From: Alicyclobacillus_A sp963788285
GTDB lineage: Bacteria; Bacillota; Bacilli; Alicyclobacillales; Alicyclobacillaceae
DNA: 64,000 nt
Direction of reading: 5' to 3'
NCBI GenBank assembly: GCA_963788285.1
Contig: CAWBGB010000009.1
Location: forward strand, 1-64,000
The translations under genes were made by a program, and so were the position numbers. Positions 18,835 to 26,572 of the stretch are shown here, piece by piece. The notes beneath the pieces are model-generated. The model did not search any database and was not told the origin of the DNA. It saw only the letters and a list, made by a program, of their open reading frames with translations. Position 1 is the first letter of the stretch, and every line of letters begins with the position of its first letter.

Positions 18835-19357
18835 GTTGTTCTTTACCAAGGATTTTCCGTCGCACTCCTACCGTGTCACCGGATTTCCAAGAGCGATGAG
18901 GTGACGAACGATTCCCTCCTAGAACGGAGATGTAGGGCTAGAGCTCAACGTATGACTCGAATCACAATGAACGTATCTCCTTCTTTGAAATATGCCTATT
19001 CCATTCGTAATACAGTATGCCCGACTTCGTATTACTCGATCAGGTACCGACGTCCAGCCATTCGCCGTGCCAGCGCTCCCTTTGGTCACTATCGCCCCCT
19101 TCCCCTGTTGTTGGGTCTTCCAGGTTGCTGGTGATTGAGATGATTCCTGTACATCGCAGAGTGGAGAGCGACCTGTATTTCCGATTTGCTGCACATGCTT
19201 GAACATCTCTTCAAAATAAATAAAATAAATAAAACGTGCACTGAATGACGAGTCACCGGTGCCGAACAAAATGAAGTTCTCCATTCATGTCGCCTTGTCA
19301 GTGAATTTGACAACATGTCTAATCCACAAAACAAGCATTAGCGTGAGCAGCTACCGT
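18835..19357. other. Gene-poor stretch after tRNA-Pro
   Basis: About 520 bases with no frame that looks like a protein on either strand. It holds a short AT-rich tandem of aaataaat-like units at about 19207-19234. No insertion-sequence ends, transposase fragment or phage attachment duplication of the tRNA 3' end was seen. Confidence 0.4.
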
Positions 19358-19465
19358 TTATTGCAAGGCCTTGACGTCCCGGATGATTTCGTCAAAGTTA
19401 AGCGTTTTTGAATCTGTCCTTCACGGTTAATTAAGTAGAAACTTCGTCCGTGCATAATATCCCTC
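19358..19465 (-). pseudogene. C-terminal remnant of a SCO1/SenC-type (thioredoxin-fold) protein
   Basis: Reading the minus strand from about 19465 gives MHGRSFYLINREGQIQKR, then after a one-base shift NFDEIIRDVKALQ and a TAA at 19358-19360. This is the typical end of SCO1/SenC copper-delivery proteins for cytochrome oxidase, where a His-x(2-4)-FYLI(D/N)xxG strand is followed by an acidic linker and an IIxDIKxL helix. Upstream, the same frame meets a stop at once, and no CxxxC or earlier part is visible. Only about 35 codons survive. Confidence 0.4.
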
Positions 19466-19534
19466 TATTGACGTCTCCCATTCACATTGGCAGACGACAA
19501 CGATACGGGGTGCTACGGCGAGCAAATCTCAATG

Positions 19535-19568
19535 GCGTGAAGGCATCCTGTGTCGGATGCCTTCACGC
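19535..19568. repeat. Perfect 14-bp inverted repeat
   Basis: GCGTGAAGGCATCC (19535-19548) and GGATGCCTTCACGC (19555-19568) pair perfectly around the 6-base loop TGTGTC. There is no T run on either side. It sits in the gene-poor gap between the SCO-like remnant and the gene at 19635. Confidence 0.6.
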
Positions 19569-19634
19569 TAGTAAATTGTCAAGTTGGCCCCTACATCCAC
19601 GAACAGTGAGCTGCAAAGCTCTCTTACCTAGGAC

Positions 19635-19874
19635 CTACCTCTTGTCCACGGTTTCATAGAACCGTTCGCCCGTTTGCGGGTTGAACCAGACGTGCTGTGT
19701 GACGCCGGTGGTTGGATCGACAAAGACTTCATCCGTCCTGACAAATCCAATCGGCGGCTTCCCACTTTGCCGCGTCCGGCGGCGATAACGGATCCATAGC
19801 GTCGCCACAACCGAGAGACCCACAATCAAAACTTCAAAAACAAAGTAAGAAAGAATAAACTTAGGCACGTTCAT
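19635..19874 (-). CDS. Small membrane-anchored protein of unknown function
   Basis: A 79-residue protein: one N-terminal hydrophobic helix (FILSYFVFEVLIVGLSVVATLW, about residues 6-27), a basic stretch (RYRRRTRQ) placing the C-terminus inside the cell, and a compact tail with the repeated-looking motifs DEVFVDPTTGVTQHVWFNPQTGERFYE. Its ATG at 19874 lies inside the end of the ybjQ-like gene (14-base overlap), so the two are coupled. The family is not recognised. Confidence 0.7.
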   Translation of the reverse strand: MNVPKFILSYFVFEVLIVGLSVVATLWIRYRRRTRQSGKPPIGFVRTDEVFVDPTTGVTQHVWFNPQTGERFYETVDKR

Positions 19875-20190
19875 GCTCGTGAACCACGACGGCTGTGCCG
19901 TACGCGACAATTTCGGACATCGACTGCCCAATCTCACTCGAATCAAACCGCATCATGATGACGGCGTTCGCCCCCAAGGCGTGCGCGTTCTGTACCAAGC
20001 GGTCGATAGCAGATTTCCGGGCGTCTTCCAGCATTTCCGTGTACTCGACGATTTCTCCACCCTTGAGACTGCGAAGAGCAGCTGTAATGTTGCCACCAAT
20101 GCCGCGACTACGCACAACCACACCGAATGCACTGCCGAGCACCTTTTCAACCTTGTATCCAGGAATGGATTCCGTCGTAACCACCATCAT
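19861..20190 (-). CDS. YbjQ family protein (UPF0145, heavy-metal-binding domain)
   Basis: A 109-residue protein of the YbjQ/DUF74 family, which forms pentameric rings in crystal structures. The role is unproven; a metal link is proposed. Seen are the typical TTESIPGYKVEKVLGSAFG opening, VVRSRGIGGNITAALRSLKGGEI, the helix with YTEMLEDARKSAIDRLVQNAHALGANAVIMMRFDSS and the final YGTAVVV strand. The start at the first of two ATG codons (20190) is 9 bases after AGGAGGA. An AT-rich upstream region (20220-20272) has two ATGATTAT direct repeats about 15 bases apart, possibly promoter or operator. It is coupled to the small membrane gene downstream. Confidence 0.88.
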   Translation of the reverse strand: MMVVTTESIPGYKVEKVLGSAFGVVVRSRGIGGNITAALRSLKGGEIVEYTEMLEDARKSAIDRLVQNAHALGANAVIMMRFDSSEIGQSMSEIVAYGTAVVVHEHERA

Positions 20191-20283
20191 CGAAAACAGT
20201 CCTCCTCATGAAGTTGCATATCATCTGATAAATATGATTATTTTCAAATGATTATATTGCAGATTTTGTCAAGCGCAAGGTAC

Positions 20284-20311
20284 AAAAAAACACCCCGCAT
20301 GTTGCGCGGGG
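20284..20311 (-). terminator. Terminator of the cotF-like gene
   Basis: CCCCGC (20293-20298) pairs with GCGGGG (20306-20311). On the minus strand the stem is followed by TGTTTTTTT (20284-20292), 40 bases past the stop of the coat gene. Confidence 0.8.
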
Positions 20312-20354
20312 AGCGGTATACTGTGCCGTACTGCGGCAGCGACGTGTCCGTTCA

Positions 20355-20909
20355 CTAGTGCACAGCTGCGGGTTCTTGAACCGATTGGTACGTTTGATGC
20401 ATCTTCTGTAACAAAGTACTCGCAGCCGGCTCCGAAGGATACCATCCGTGTTTCACCATGTACTCGGCGACTTCGAACGCGTGTCGCGAACACATCGTGA
20501 AGGCATCCTCAAGAAATTTTCGCAGCTGTGGATCCGAACATTCGAATGTGGCCCATGCGTAATCGCGGCCAGCGCGCTTCAACGTCAGTAGGTACGACGT
20601 AGCGATGGACCGGTCATCGAGTGCAGTCATCTCCGGATTCGGTGTCACCGCCTGCGGCAATTTGTTAGTCCCGCCCGACGTTTTCGAAGGCATTGACGGT
20701 ACTTGCAGCTGCTGCGTACTGGTGCCTTTCGTCGCCCATTCCACTTTCATATTGTAGTCCTGAATGTGCGCGGCCATGTGCTTCTGAATGATCCCTTTCA
20801 ACTCGGGGTCCTTCACTTGGCTGAGAAATAACCCCATGGAGTTAATGCTGTTGACACAACTCATGAGCAGCTCATTCAGTTCACAGGCTTCATGGGTCAA
20901 GAGCGGCAT
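20355..20909 (-). CDS. Spore coat protein, CotF family
   Basis: A 184-residue, mostly helical protein with a ferritin-like CotF fold. The N-terminal half (EACELNELLMSCVNSINSMGLFLSQVKDPELKGIIQKHM) and the C-terminal half (ATSYLLTLKRAGRDYAWATFECSDPQLRKFLEDAFTMCSRHAFEVAEYMVKHGWY) resemble each other, as usual for the two-helix-pair arrangement. The middle is a Ser/Thr/Pro linker. The ribosome site GGAGG lies 9 bases before ATG 20909. A dedicated terminator follows. Expected to be expressed during sporulation; no promoter was assigned. Confidence 0.85.
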   Translation of the reverse strand: MPLLTHEACELNELLMSCVNSINSMGLFLSQVKDPELKGIIQKHMAAHIQDYNMKVEWATKGTSTQQLQVPSMPSKTSGGTNKLPQAVTPNPEMTALDDRSIATSYLLTLKRAGRDYAWATFECSDPQLRKFLEDAFTMCSRHAFEVAEYMVKHGWYPSEPAASTLLQKMHQTYQSVQEPAAVH

Positions 20910-21104
20910 TCACAACGCCTCCTTCGAAGAATGATGCGAGACGGTTGTCAGCCTCACCACATTCGACCGCGCCCATGCAAGTGATTTTTGCCATGCAAGG
21001 CATATGCAGACCATCTGAAACTTTAACTTTGCCAACGCTGACATGACGAAGCAGCTTCGTGCGTACACTAACCAAACGTCACAGTTGCAACAAGGGGTGA
21101 AGTC

Positions 21105-21488
21105 ATGGAGGTTCAGAACACGCCACAGGGCAAGATGGTCATTGTTACCAACGCACTGTACAAGCTCGCAGGGTATGCGAGTGTACTGTTGATTGCCGAT
21201 GTTCTGTTGCCTGGCCTGTACTCGTCCCTTGTCCCACTGTTTGTGACCGTGCTGGTTCTTACCGGCGTGGGGGTCATCGCTGATCTTGTCATCCTCCCCT
21301 TACTCGGAAATGTGATGTCACTTCTGATTGGAGCCCAAGGGTTTGTACTGATTCTCTACGTGACACCTCTGCTGTGGCCTGGATCGACCGTGACGCTCAG
21401 TCGAGCCATCGTACTGGCGCTGTGCATGGCGCCCTTAGAATTTGCCCTGCATCGATATGTCTTGCGTTGGTTGTTTCCGGACGGTTAA
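21105..21488 (+). CDS. DUF2512 family membrane protein (YndM-like)
   Basis: A 127-residue integral protein with four hydrophobic helices (about residues 15-35, 40-62, 66-86, 97-117) and a positively charged end. The pattern (KLAGYASVLLIADVLLPGLYSS, then VGVIADLVILPLLGN) matches the DUF2512 family of Bacilli, for which no function is known. Start at ATG 21105 behind aaggggtgaag. It is 163 bases upstream of the acyl-CoA synthetase fusion gene, on the same strand. Confidence 0.78.
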   Translation: MEVQNTPQGKMVIVTNALYKLAGYASVLLIADVLLPGLYSSLVPLFVTVLVLTGVGVIADLVILPLLGNVMSLLIGAQGFVLILYVTPLLWPGSTVTLSRAIVLALCMAPLEFALHRYVLRWLFPDG

Positions 21489-21651
21489 CACAAGCGATTT
21501 GCTAGATTCTACACCGCGACGAAAACCGCTAAAATATCAATTCTAACCGTCCCTTCTATGGTTCGAAAAAACCTAAAAAAGAGTGACAAAAAACTGAACA
21601 TTCCCACGAAATTATAGATATCACGTTGTCGTCACTCGAGGGGGTATCCGT

Positions 21652-24030
21652 GTGAACCTGATAGACCTTTTGGAACACAGTGTCCGTGCGCACGGAGGGA
21701 AGGAATGTCTCCGCTACAAACAAGGGGACCGATACGTCTCCATGACGTACGACGAATTCTGGAAGTCCATCTTGGCGTGCGTTGGCGGTCTGCGTCAGAT
21801 TGGCGTCAAGGCGGGTGACAAGGTCGCTATCCTCGCGAACAACTGCCCGCAATGGGCCATCTCCGACTACGCCATCCTGGCTATGGGCGCCGTGGTGGTC
21901 CCTGTGTATCCGACGCTACCCGCAGATCAGGTGGGGTACATTCTGGAAAACGCGGAAGTGTCCGTCTGTATCGTAGAGGATGAACAACAGTATGCAAAAA
22001 TTCACTCGCAACGTTCTCCAAACCTGAAGCTGGCCGTGGTCATCCGGCACGAACACATGCATGACGTAGAGACCTCTGGTTTGCCTTGGCACCGATTCGA
22101 TGAACTTATCGCACTCGGTCAGGAAGTCCCGTGGTCGAAAAAGTCCCCCGCAGATATTGATGCAGAAACACTCGCCACCATCGTTCACACTTCCGGGACG
22201 TCCGGCAAGCCAAAAGGCGTCATGCTGACCCATCGCAACGTCGTCTCCAACGTCACAGCGTGCCTCAGCGTGGCCCCTGTGTACGCCACCGATGTTTTGT
22301 TGTCCTATCTTCCGCTGTCTCATATTTTTGAACGGACCGTCGGTCAGTTTGCGGCACTGTCGGCAGGCAGTTGTATTGCCTATGCTGAAAACATCGAGTC
22401 CATCCCGAAGAACATTCTGGAAGTTCGCCCAACCATTCTCGTCACCGTCCCTCGACTGTTGGAGAAAGTATACGGAAAGGTTATGGACACGGTGGCCAAT
22501 TTGCCATCGCCTATCCGCTCCTTGCTGCAGTCTGGCATTCGTGAGGGCAAATCTTCGGGCTTGACCTACCGACTGGTCGACAGGCTGGTCTACAAAAAAA
22601 TCCGCAACGGCCTTGGAGGCAGAATGCGCGTGGTGGTCTCCGGAGGGGCCGCACTATCTCCAGACGTAGCCAATTTTCTCCTTCACGCCGGCGTTCCTGT
22701 GGTTGAAGGTTACGGAATGACGGAATCCGCTCCGGTCATTTGCGTGAACCCGCCGCACGACATCCGCCCCGGTACAGTGGGGAAACCGGTGGAAGGCGTT
22801 ACTGTCCGACTCGCCGAAGACGGAGAGCTACTCGTCAAAGGCCCCAATGTCATGGTCGGCTACTACCGAAATGAAGAGGCCACCCAGGAAGCGTTGGAAG
22901 GCGGTTGGCTGCGCACCGGTGACATTGCGGAGATTGAGGACGGGTACGTGAAGATTGTCGATAGAAAAAAGCACATCTTGGTCCTTGCGACTGGAAAAAA
23001 TGTCGCCCCCGCCCCCATTGAAGGTGCCATCATGACAAGTTCCTACGTCTCGTCTGCCATTCTCATTGGAGATGGCCGTAAGTACGTGACCTGTCTATTG
23101 TCTCCCAGCATCCAAGAACTGCGCCCGGTGGCCGCCAAGTTGGATCTCCCAGACAATCCAGAAACCTGGGTCACCCACCCTGAAATTCGCAATCTCTACG
23201 CACGCGAAGTGGAACAGAGAATCCGCGGCTTTGCACCGTTTGAACAGCCCAAGCGGGCGATTCTGATTGCAGAAGAACTGTCGGTCGAGTCTGGGGATTT
23301 AACACCGAGTCTGAAAGTCCGGAACAAGGTTGTCATGGCAAAATACGCGCGCCAAATTGAAGCTATGTATGAAGGTTCCGACTTTATTCCCTTGCTCAGC
23401 ACTGGTCACGATGACGATGACAGCACCACACACAAAGATACACCGTCGGCACCGTCCATACTCACCGGGGATGGAGCCACAACTTCACCACCGAGACGAA
23501 CACTCCGCCGCGGTCGGTATCTCCTAGCCGGTGGCATGGCCGCCGTGGTGCTGGCTGGCATTGTGGCTCTGAGTTCCCCTCACCTACCTAAGAATCTAGA
23601 CATCCTGAGTATGGTGAAAGGCATCCACAATACGAACAGCAAGATCAATGATGAAAACAATCAAATTGTGTCTAGCCTACAGCACATCGACCAGTTGGCA
23701 GGTTCTACAAAAACGATGTCTGGGGATTTGCAGACACTGTCCGCTGGCGTCGGTACAGATACAGCCACGCTGTCTCACTTACAAGACCTGAGTCAACAGG
23801 AAGTCGACCTCAGTCAGCAGTTCTACGGACTGGCGCAGAAGTTGCAGACCGACATGGCTTCCCTAGGCGAGTCATCCGGGAATCAAAACCAAAGTGCCAA
23901 AACCATGAACACGTCTGCACAGAGCATTTCTTCAACACTCTCGCAAATGATCAACGTCAACCATGAAATCTCGGGTCAATTGCAGACCGCAGACAGTAAA
24001 GCCAGAGTCATTGCGGGTGAAATGCCGTGA
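21652..24030 (+). CDS. Acyl-CoA synthetase (FadD-type) fused to a membrane-anchored coiled coil
   Basis: A 792-residue protein of unusual build. Residues 1 to about 580 are a long-chain fatty-acid-CoA ligase: TIVHTSGTSGKPKGVMLTH (P-loop), SYLPLSHIFERT, VVEGYGMTESAPVI, GGWLRTGDIAEI and DRKKHILVLATGKNVAPAPIE. Residues about 581-622 are a polar, acidic then basic linker. A single hydrophobic helix follows (about 623-645, LLAGGMAAVVLAGIVALSS), then about 145 residues of Ser/Thr/Gln/Asn-rich helix with heptad spacing. The enzyme would sit in the cytoplasm with the coiled coil outside. Ordinary FadD proteins end after the ligase domain. Translation starts at GTG 21652 after GAGGGGG. Four genes for small membrane coiled-coil proteins follow in tight order, so the tail probably assembles with them. 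Confidence 0.88.
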   Translation: MNLIDLLEHSVRAHGGKECLRYKQGDRYVSMTYDEFWKSILACVGGLRQIGVKAGDKVAILANNCPQWAISDYAILAMGAVVVPVYPTLPADQVGYILENAEVSVCIVEDEQQYAKIHSQRSPNLKLAVVIRHEHMHDVETSGLPWHRFDELIALGQEVPWSKKSPADIDAETLATIVHTSGTSGKPKGVMLTHRNVVSNVTACLSVAPVYATDVLLSYLPLSHIFERTVGQFAALSAGSCIAYAENIESIPKNILEVRPTILVTVPRLLEKVYGKVMDTVANLPSPIRSLLQSGIREGKSSGLTYRLVDRLVYKKIRNGLGGRMRVVVSGGAALSPDVANFLLHAGVPVVEGYGMTESAPVICVNPPHDIRPGTVGKPVEGVTVRLAEDGELLVKGPNVMVGYYRNEEATQEALEGGWLRTGDIAEIEDGYVKIVDRKKHILVLATGKNVAPAPIEGAIMTSSYVSSAILIGDGRKYVTCLLSPSIQELRPVAAKLDLPDNPETWVTHPEIRNLYAREVEQRIRGFAPFEQPKRAILIAEELSVESGDLTPSLKVRNKVVMAKYARQIEAMYEGSDFIPLLSTGHDDDDSTTHKDTPSAPSILTGDGATTSPPRRTLRRGRYLLAGGMAAVVLAGIVALSSPHLPKNLDILSMVKGIHNTNSKINDENNQIVSSLQHIDQLAGSTKTMSGDLQTLSAGVGTDTATLSHLQDLSQQEVDLSQQFYGLAQKLQTDMASLGESSGNQNQSAKTMNTSAQSISSTLSQMINVNHEISGQLQTADSKARVIAGEMP

Positions 24031-24047
24031 CGGGGGAGGGTTTGTAG

Positions 24048-24557
24048 ATGTGGAAAAAGTGGGTACTGTACATTGCCAATGTGATTGTTGTTGGCGTACT
24101 TGTACAACAGGTGATGACCACGACCTATCTAGCCAAAATTGACTATGGACTTCACTCTAGCCTTAATTCTACCAAACAGTTGGCGAGCATCGAGTCGTCC
24201 ATCATTGAAAAAAACCATGCACTGCAAAGCATGGCGTCAACGACCAAATCCATGAGTGACCAACTGGGTTTGGTATTGCAAGTGAACATGGCCATTGACA
24301 AGAACATCCACGCGATTGATGCGCTGAACCAGTCGACGCTCGATGTAAATCAAACCCTCGTCGGACTGGGCAAGCAGAGTCAGGTCAACCTCGCGTCCAT
24401 CGCCAGGCAACTAGACCAATTAAACAGTGCTATCGGGCAGATGGGCGGTCAGCTCGGCCAACTCCAAGGAACGATTCAACTCGATGCCTCCACGTTGAAC
24501 GATATGAAAGCGCAAACAGACCAAATGAACTCGAAAGTTCCGGGGGTGACACCGTGA
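24048..24557 (+). CDS. Membrane-anchored coiled-coil protein A of the fadD-fusion operon
   Basis: A 169-residue protein: a short basic start (MWKKW), one hydrophobic helix (about residues 6-24) and then about 140 residues of predicted coiled coil lacking Cys and almost lacking aromatic residues. The repeat-like segments (LDQLNSAIGQMGGQLGQLQGTIQ) give a clear 3-4 spacing of Leu/Ile/Met. Topology from the charge pattern is N-in, C-out. GGGGGAGGG lies just upstream of ATG 24048, 17 bases after the fusion gene. The stop overlaps the next start (GTGA, 24554-24557). No family match is known to me; chemoreceptor-like helices are a superficial resemblance, without a signalling tip. Confidence 0.75.
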   Translation: MWKKWVLYIANVIVVGVLVQQVMTTTYLAKIDYGLHSSLNSTKQLASIESSIIEKNHALQSMASTTKSMSDQLGLVLQVNMAIDKNIHAIDALNQSTLDVNQTLVGLGKQSQVNLASIARQLDQLNSAIGQMGGQLGQLQGTIQLDASTLNDMKAQTDQMNSKVPGVTP

Positions 24558-25072
24558 ACATACTGAAGGCGATTCAATGGCGCAAATGGATCTTTGTTGC
24601 AGGCCTCGTCGGGCTCGGAATCAACGGATTGGTTCAAGTCACTCTGCAACGGGATATGCGAGACAAGACATCCGTCCTTGCCTCGCAAGTGCAGCAAGCA
24701 CAAACGCTGAGTGGGAAAATGACGGACAGTTTGTCGGGCCTGCCAGTGGTCGAACATCAGAGCGAAGCCATGGCCTCGTCACTCCAACAACTGTCTTCCC
24801 AGACGTCAGACATGGATCATGGTTTAGCCGTCCTGCAGCAGACCGTACAAGGCATCGCGAACGCGGTTCAATCGGTAGGAGCGAGCACCTCCACGAGCAG
24901 CACCTCCCTGACGCAGGCGCTGCACGCTGCGCAAGCGCTGCTGTCGACCCTGCAATCGATTCAGAACACAAATGGAAGCGTACTCGCCGACTTGAACCAG
25001 ATGGAAACCGACCAGCAGGCTATCAACGCCGATTTGAATGCGATGAATCAAAAAATGGCATTGGTTCCATAA
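24554..25072 (+). CDS. Membrane-anchored coiled-coil protein B of the fadD-fusion operon
   Basis: A 172-residue protein that starts at GTG 24554, overlapping the previous stop by four bases, a sign of coupling. Residues about 13-30 (IFVAGLVGLGINGLVQVTL) form the only membrane helix, preceded by Arg and Lys. The rest is a Ser/Gln/Thr-rich coiled coil, with a low-complexity stretch of Ser and Thr (about residues 114-120) and the recurring motif QALLSTLQSIQNTNGSVLADL. The design is the same as the neighbouring proteins, although direct sequence similarity is low. Function unknown. Confidence 0.75.
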   Translation: MNILKAIQWRKWIFVAGLVGLGINGLVQVTLQRDMRDKTSVLASQVQQAQTLSGKMTDSLSGLPVVEHQSEAMASSLQQLSSQTSDMDHGLAVLQQTVQGIANAVQSVGASTSTSSTSLTQALHAAQALLSTLQSIQNTNGSVLADLNQMETDQQAINADLNAMNQKMALVP

Positions 25073-25091
25073 AAACAAAGGAGGAAGCCCT

Positions 25092-25892
25092 ATGCAACTG
25101 GGACTTGAATCGCGGAAACGAATCGGTATCCTGGCAGCGTTGGCTGTGGTCGTCGTGAGCGGTGGATACGCTGCTGTCAAGAACGTGAGCGGATGGACAG
25201 TTCCAAGGAACAACCTGTTTTCACTCATCGGAAACCTGAACACAACCACCAGCCAAGTGCTGAGCAATACTTCTGCCCTGCGCACACAAGTGAGTGGCGT
25301 TGCCAACCAGTTGGCAGAGCTGAACACACAGTCCAACATCCTGCAACAGCAATTGCAAACCAGCGACGACTTGGGGAGTCAACTCAACACGCAAGTGCAG
25401 CTGACAACTAACGCTGTCTCTCTCATGCGGCAGATTTTACAACGACAGATTCAAACGGAATCGTTGACAAACACTCTCGCTTCCAAATCGAGTCAGCTAC
25501 AAGGCACTGTGCAGCAAAGTGCCGAAACGTTGGGAGAGCTCCAAGGGGCAATTCAAGGAAGCTTGAACCAGTCCGTCGCGCTACACAACCAAATGGGAAG
25601 CTTGCTTAACGAAATGTCCGTGTCGGAAGACGAATTCAAGTTCTTCGGTCAAGTGAAGAATCTGTTGACTCTACCTAGCAACGTGTTGCAGCAACTGCTG
25701 GGCTCCCTGTTCGGGAAAGCCCCCGCATCTGGCAGCGGAGCCAAGTCTTCTGGATCAATCTTATCCGGCGTTCCTTCCCAGGTGCTCGGTTCCAATCCAG
25801 TGACCGGCGCTGCAGGAAACTTGCTCGGTTCCAATCCAGTGACTGGCGCCGCAGGAAACTTGCTCGGTCCCGTCACAAACCTGCTGCCATAG
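25092..25892 (+). CDS. Membrane-anchored coiled-coil protein C with C-terminal 13-residue repeats
   Basis: The largest of the four small partners (266 residues). Residues about 11-29 form the membrane helix; about 40-195 is Gln/Thr/Ser-rich coiled coil (LNTQSNILQQQLQTSDDLGSQLNTQ). The last 70 residues differ: a Leu-rich segment (VLQQLLGSLFGK), a Gly/Ser linker, and two exact copies of a 13-residue unit built on LGSNPVTGAAGNL. A perfect AGGAGG ribosome site precedes ATG 25092. It lies 19 bases after the previous gene. The C-terminal repeats would be outside the cell and may be a length-variable spacer. Confidence 0.76.
   Translation: MQLGLESRKRIGILAALAVVVVSGGYAAVKNVSGWTVPRNNLFSLIGNLNTTTSQVLSNTSALRTQVSGVANQLAELNTQSNILQQQLQTSDDLGSQLNTQVQLTTNAVSLMRQILQRQIQTESLTNTLASKSSQLQGTVQQSAETLGELQGAIQGSLNQSVALHNQMGSLLNEMSVSEDEFKFFGQVKNLLTLPSNVLQQLLGSLFGKAPASGSGAKSSGSILSGVPSQVLGSNPVTGAAGNLLGSNPVTGAAGNLLGPVTNLLP
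25785..25862 (+). repeat. Two-copy 39-bp in-frame tandem repeat
   Basis: Units 25785-25823 and 25824-25862 are 39 bp each and begin ctcggttccaatccagtga. They differ only at third codon positions, so the repeated peptide is identical. A partial third unit starts at 25863. Confidence 0.85.
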
Positions 25893-25928
25893 ACTCGCGA
25901 GCAACCTGTCGATGAAGGAGGCTACAAC

Positions 25929-26471
25929 GTGAACTCGACACGTATTCCATGGAAGATCAGTACCATCGTGGTTACCCTGTTTTCGTTCGCGGGCGTTGCC
26001 GCGTTTGTCTATAGTCTGCTCCAGCTGACTGCCATCCAGGCGCAGATGGATCAGACGATGGAGGCTATCCGGACGTCCGTAGGTACTACCAGCCAATTGG
26101 TCGGACAGACTTCCAAAGCGCTGCAACCGCTCACAAAAACAACACAGGCACTGTTGGCCATTGAACAAAACCAACAAGACACAACGTCTCACCTGCGCTC
26201 GATGAACAACCACTTGCGCCAAACTGCTAACATTGAATCGGTTATTATCGAAAGGTTGGATTCGCTGAACGCTAGTACAAGCCAGATCAGTGAACAGCTG
26301 TCCAGTATGCAAAACACGAACGCCGAACTATTGTCGCAGAGTCGACAATCCGTTGCGCAAGCGAATCAGGAAACAGCAGGCGTCGCAGATCTCAACGGCA
26401 TGACGTCCACTTCCATTCAGGAGATGCATCAGTTGAACGGAAAGCTGAGTGTTTTACGCCTACTTCCGTAG
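25929..26471 (+). CDS. Membrane-anchored coiled-coil protein D of the fadD-fusion operon
   Basis: A 180-residue protein from GTG 25929 (GGAGG 8 bases upstream). Residues about 11-31 (STIVVTLFSFAGVAAFVYSLL) are the membrane helix. The outer part is coiled coil with heptads such as LDSLNASTSQISEQLSSMQ, rich in Gln, Ser, Thr and Asn, and ends with a short hydrophobic LSVLRLLP tail. It is the last gene of the five-gene unit; 37 bases separate it from gene C. About 100 bases follow before the next gene, with no clear terminator. Confidence 0.75.
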   Translation: MNSTRIPWKISTIVVTLFSFAGVAAFVYSLLQLTAIQAQMDQTMEAIRTSVGTTSQLVGQTSKALQPLTKTTQALLAIEQNQQDTTSHLRSMNNHLRQTANIESVIIERLDSLNASTSQISEQLSSMQNTNAELLSQSRQSVAQANQETAGVADLNGMTSTSIQEMHQLNGKLSVLRLLP

Positions 26472-26572
26472 CAGCTGCCGCCATTGCGTTCTGATGCGTA
26501 GTTCTCCACCGTTTCGAACATACTAGCCTTGACTACGCTGTTTATGGAGCAGCGATAAAGGGGTAATGCACT

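Noticed and set aside
19207..19234. aaataaat-like tandem as a CRISPR or satellite array
   Set aside because: Only three to four short AT-rich units with no spacers; simple low-complexity sequence. No CRISPR array was seen anywhere in the window.
20890..21075. Minus-strand frame of 61 codons overlapping the cotF-like start
   Set aside because: It covers the ribosome site and first codons of the coat gene, has no site of its own and no family resemblance.
24048..26471. The four coiled-coil genes as chemoreceptors
   Set aside because: They have one membrane helix, an external coiled coil, no HAMP and no cytoplasmic signalling hairpin, so the likeness to chemoreceptor helices is only compositional.
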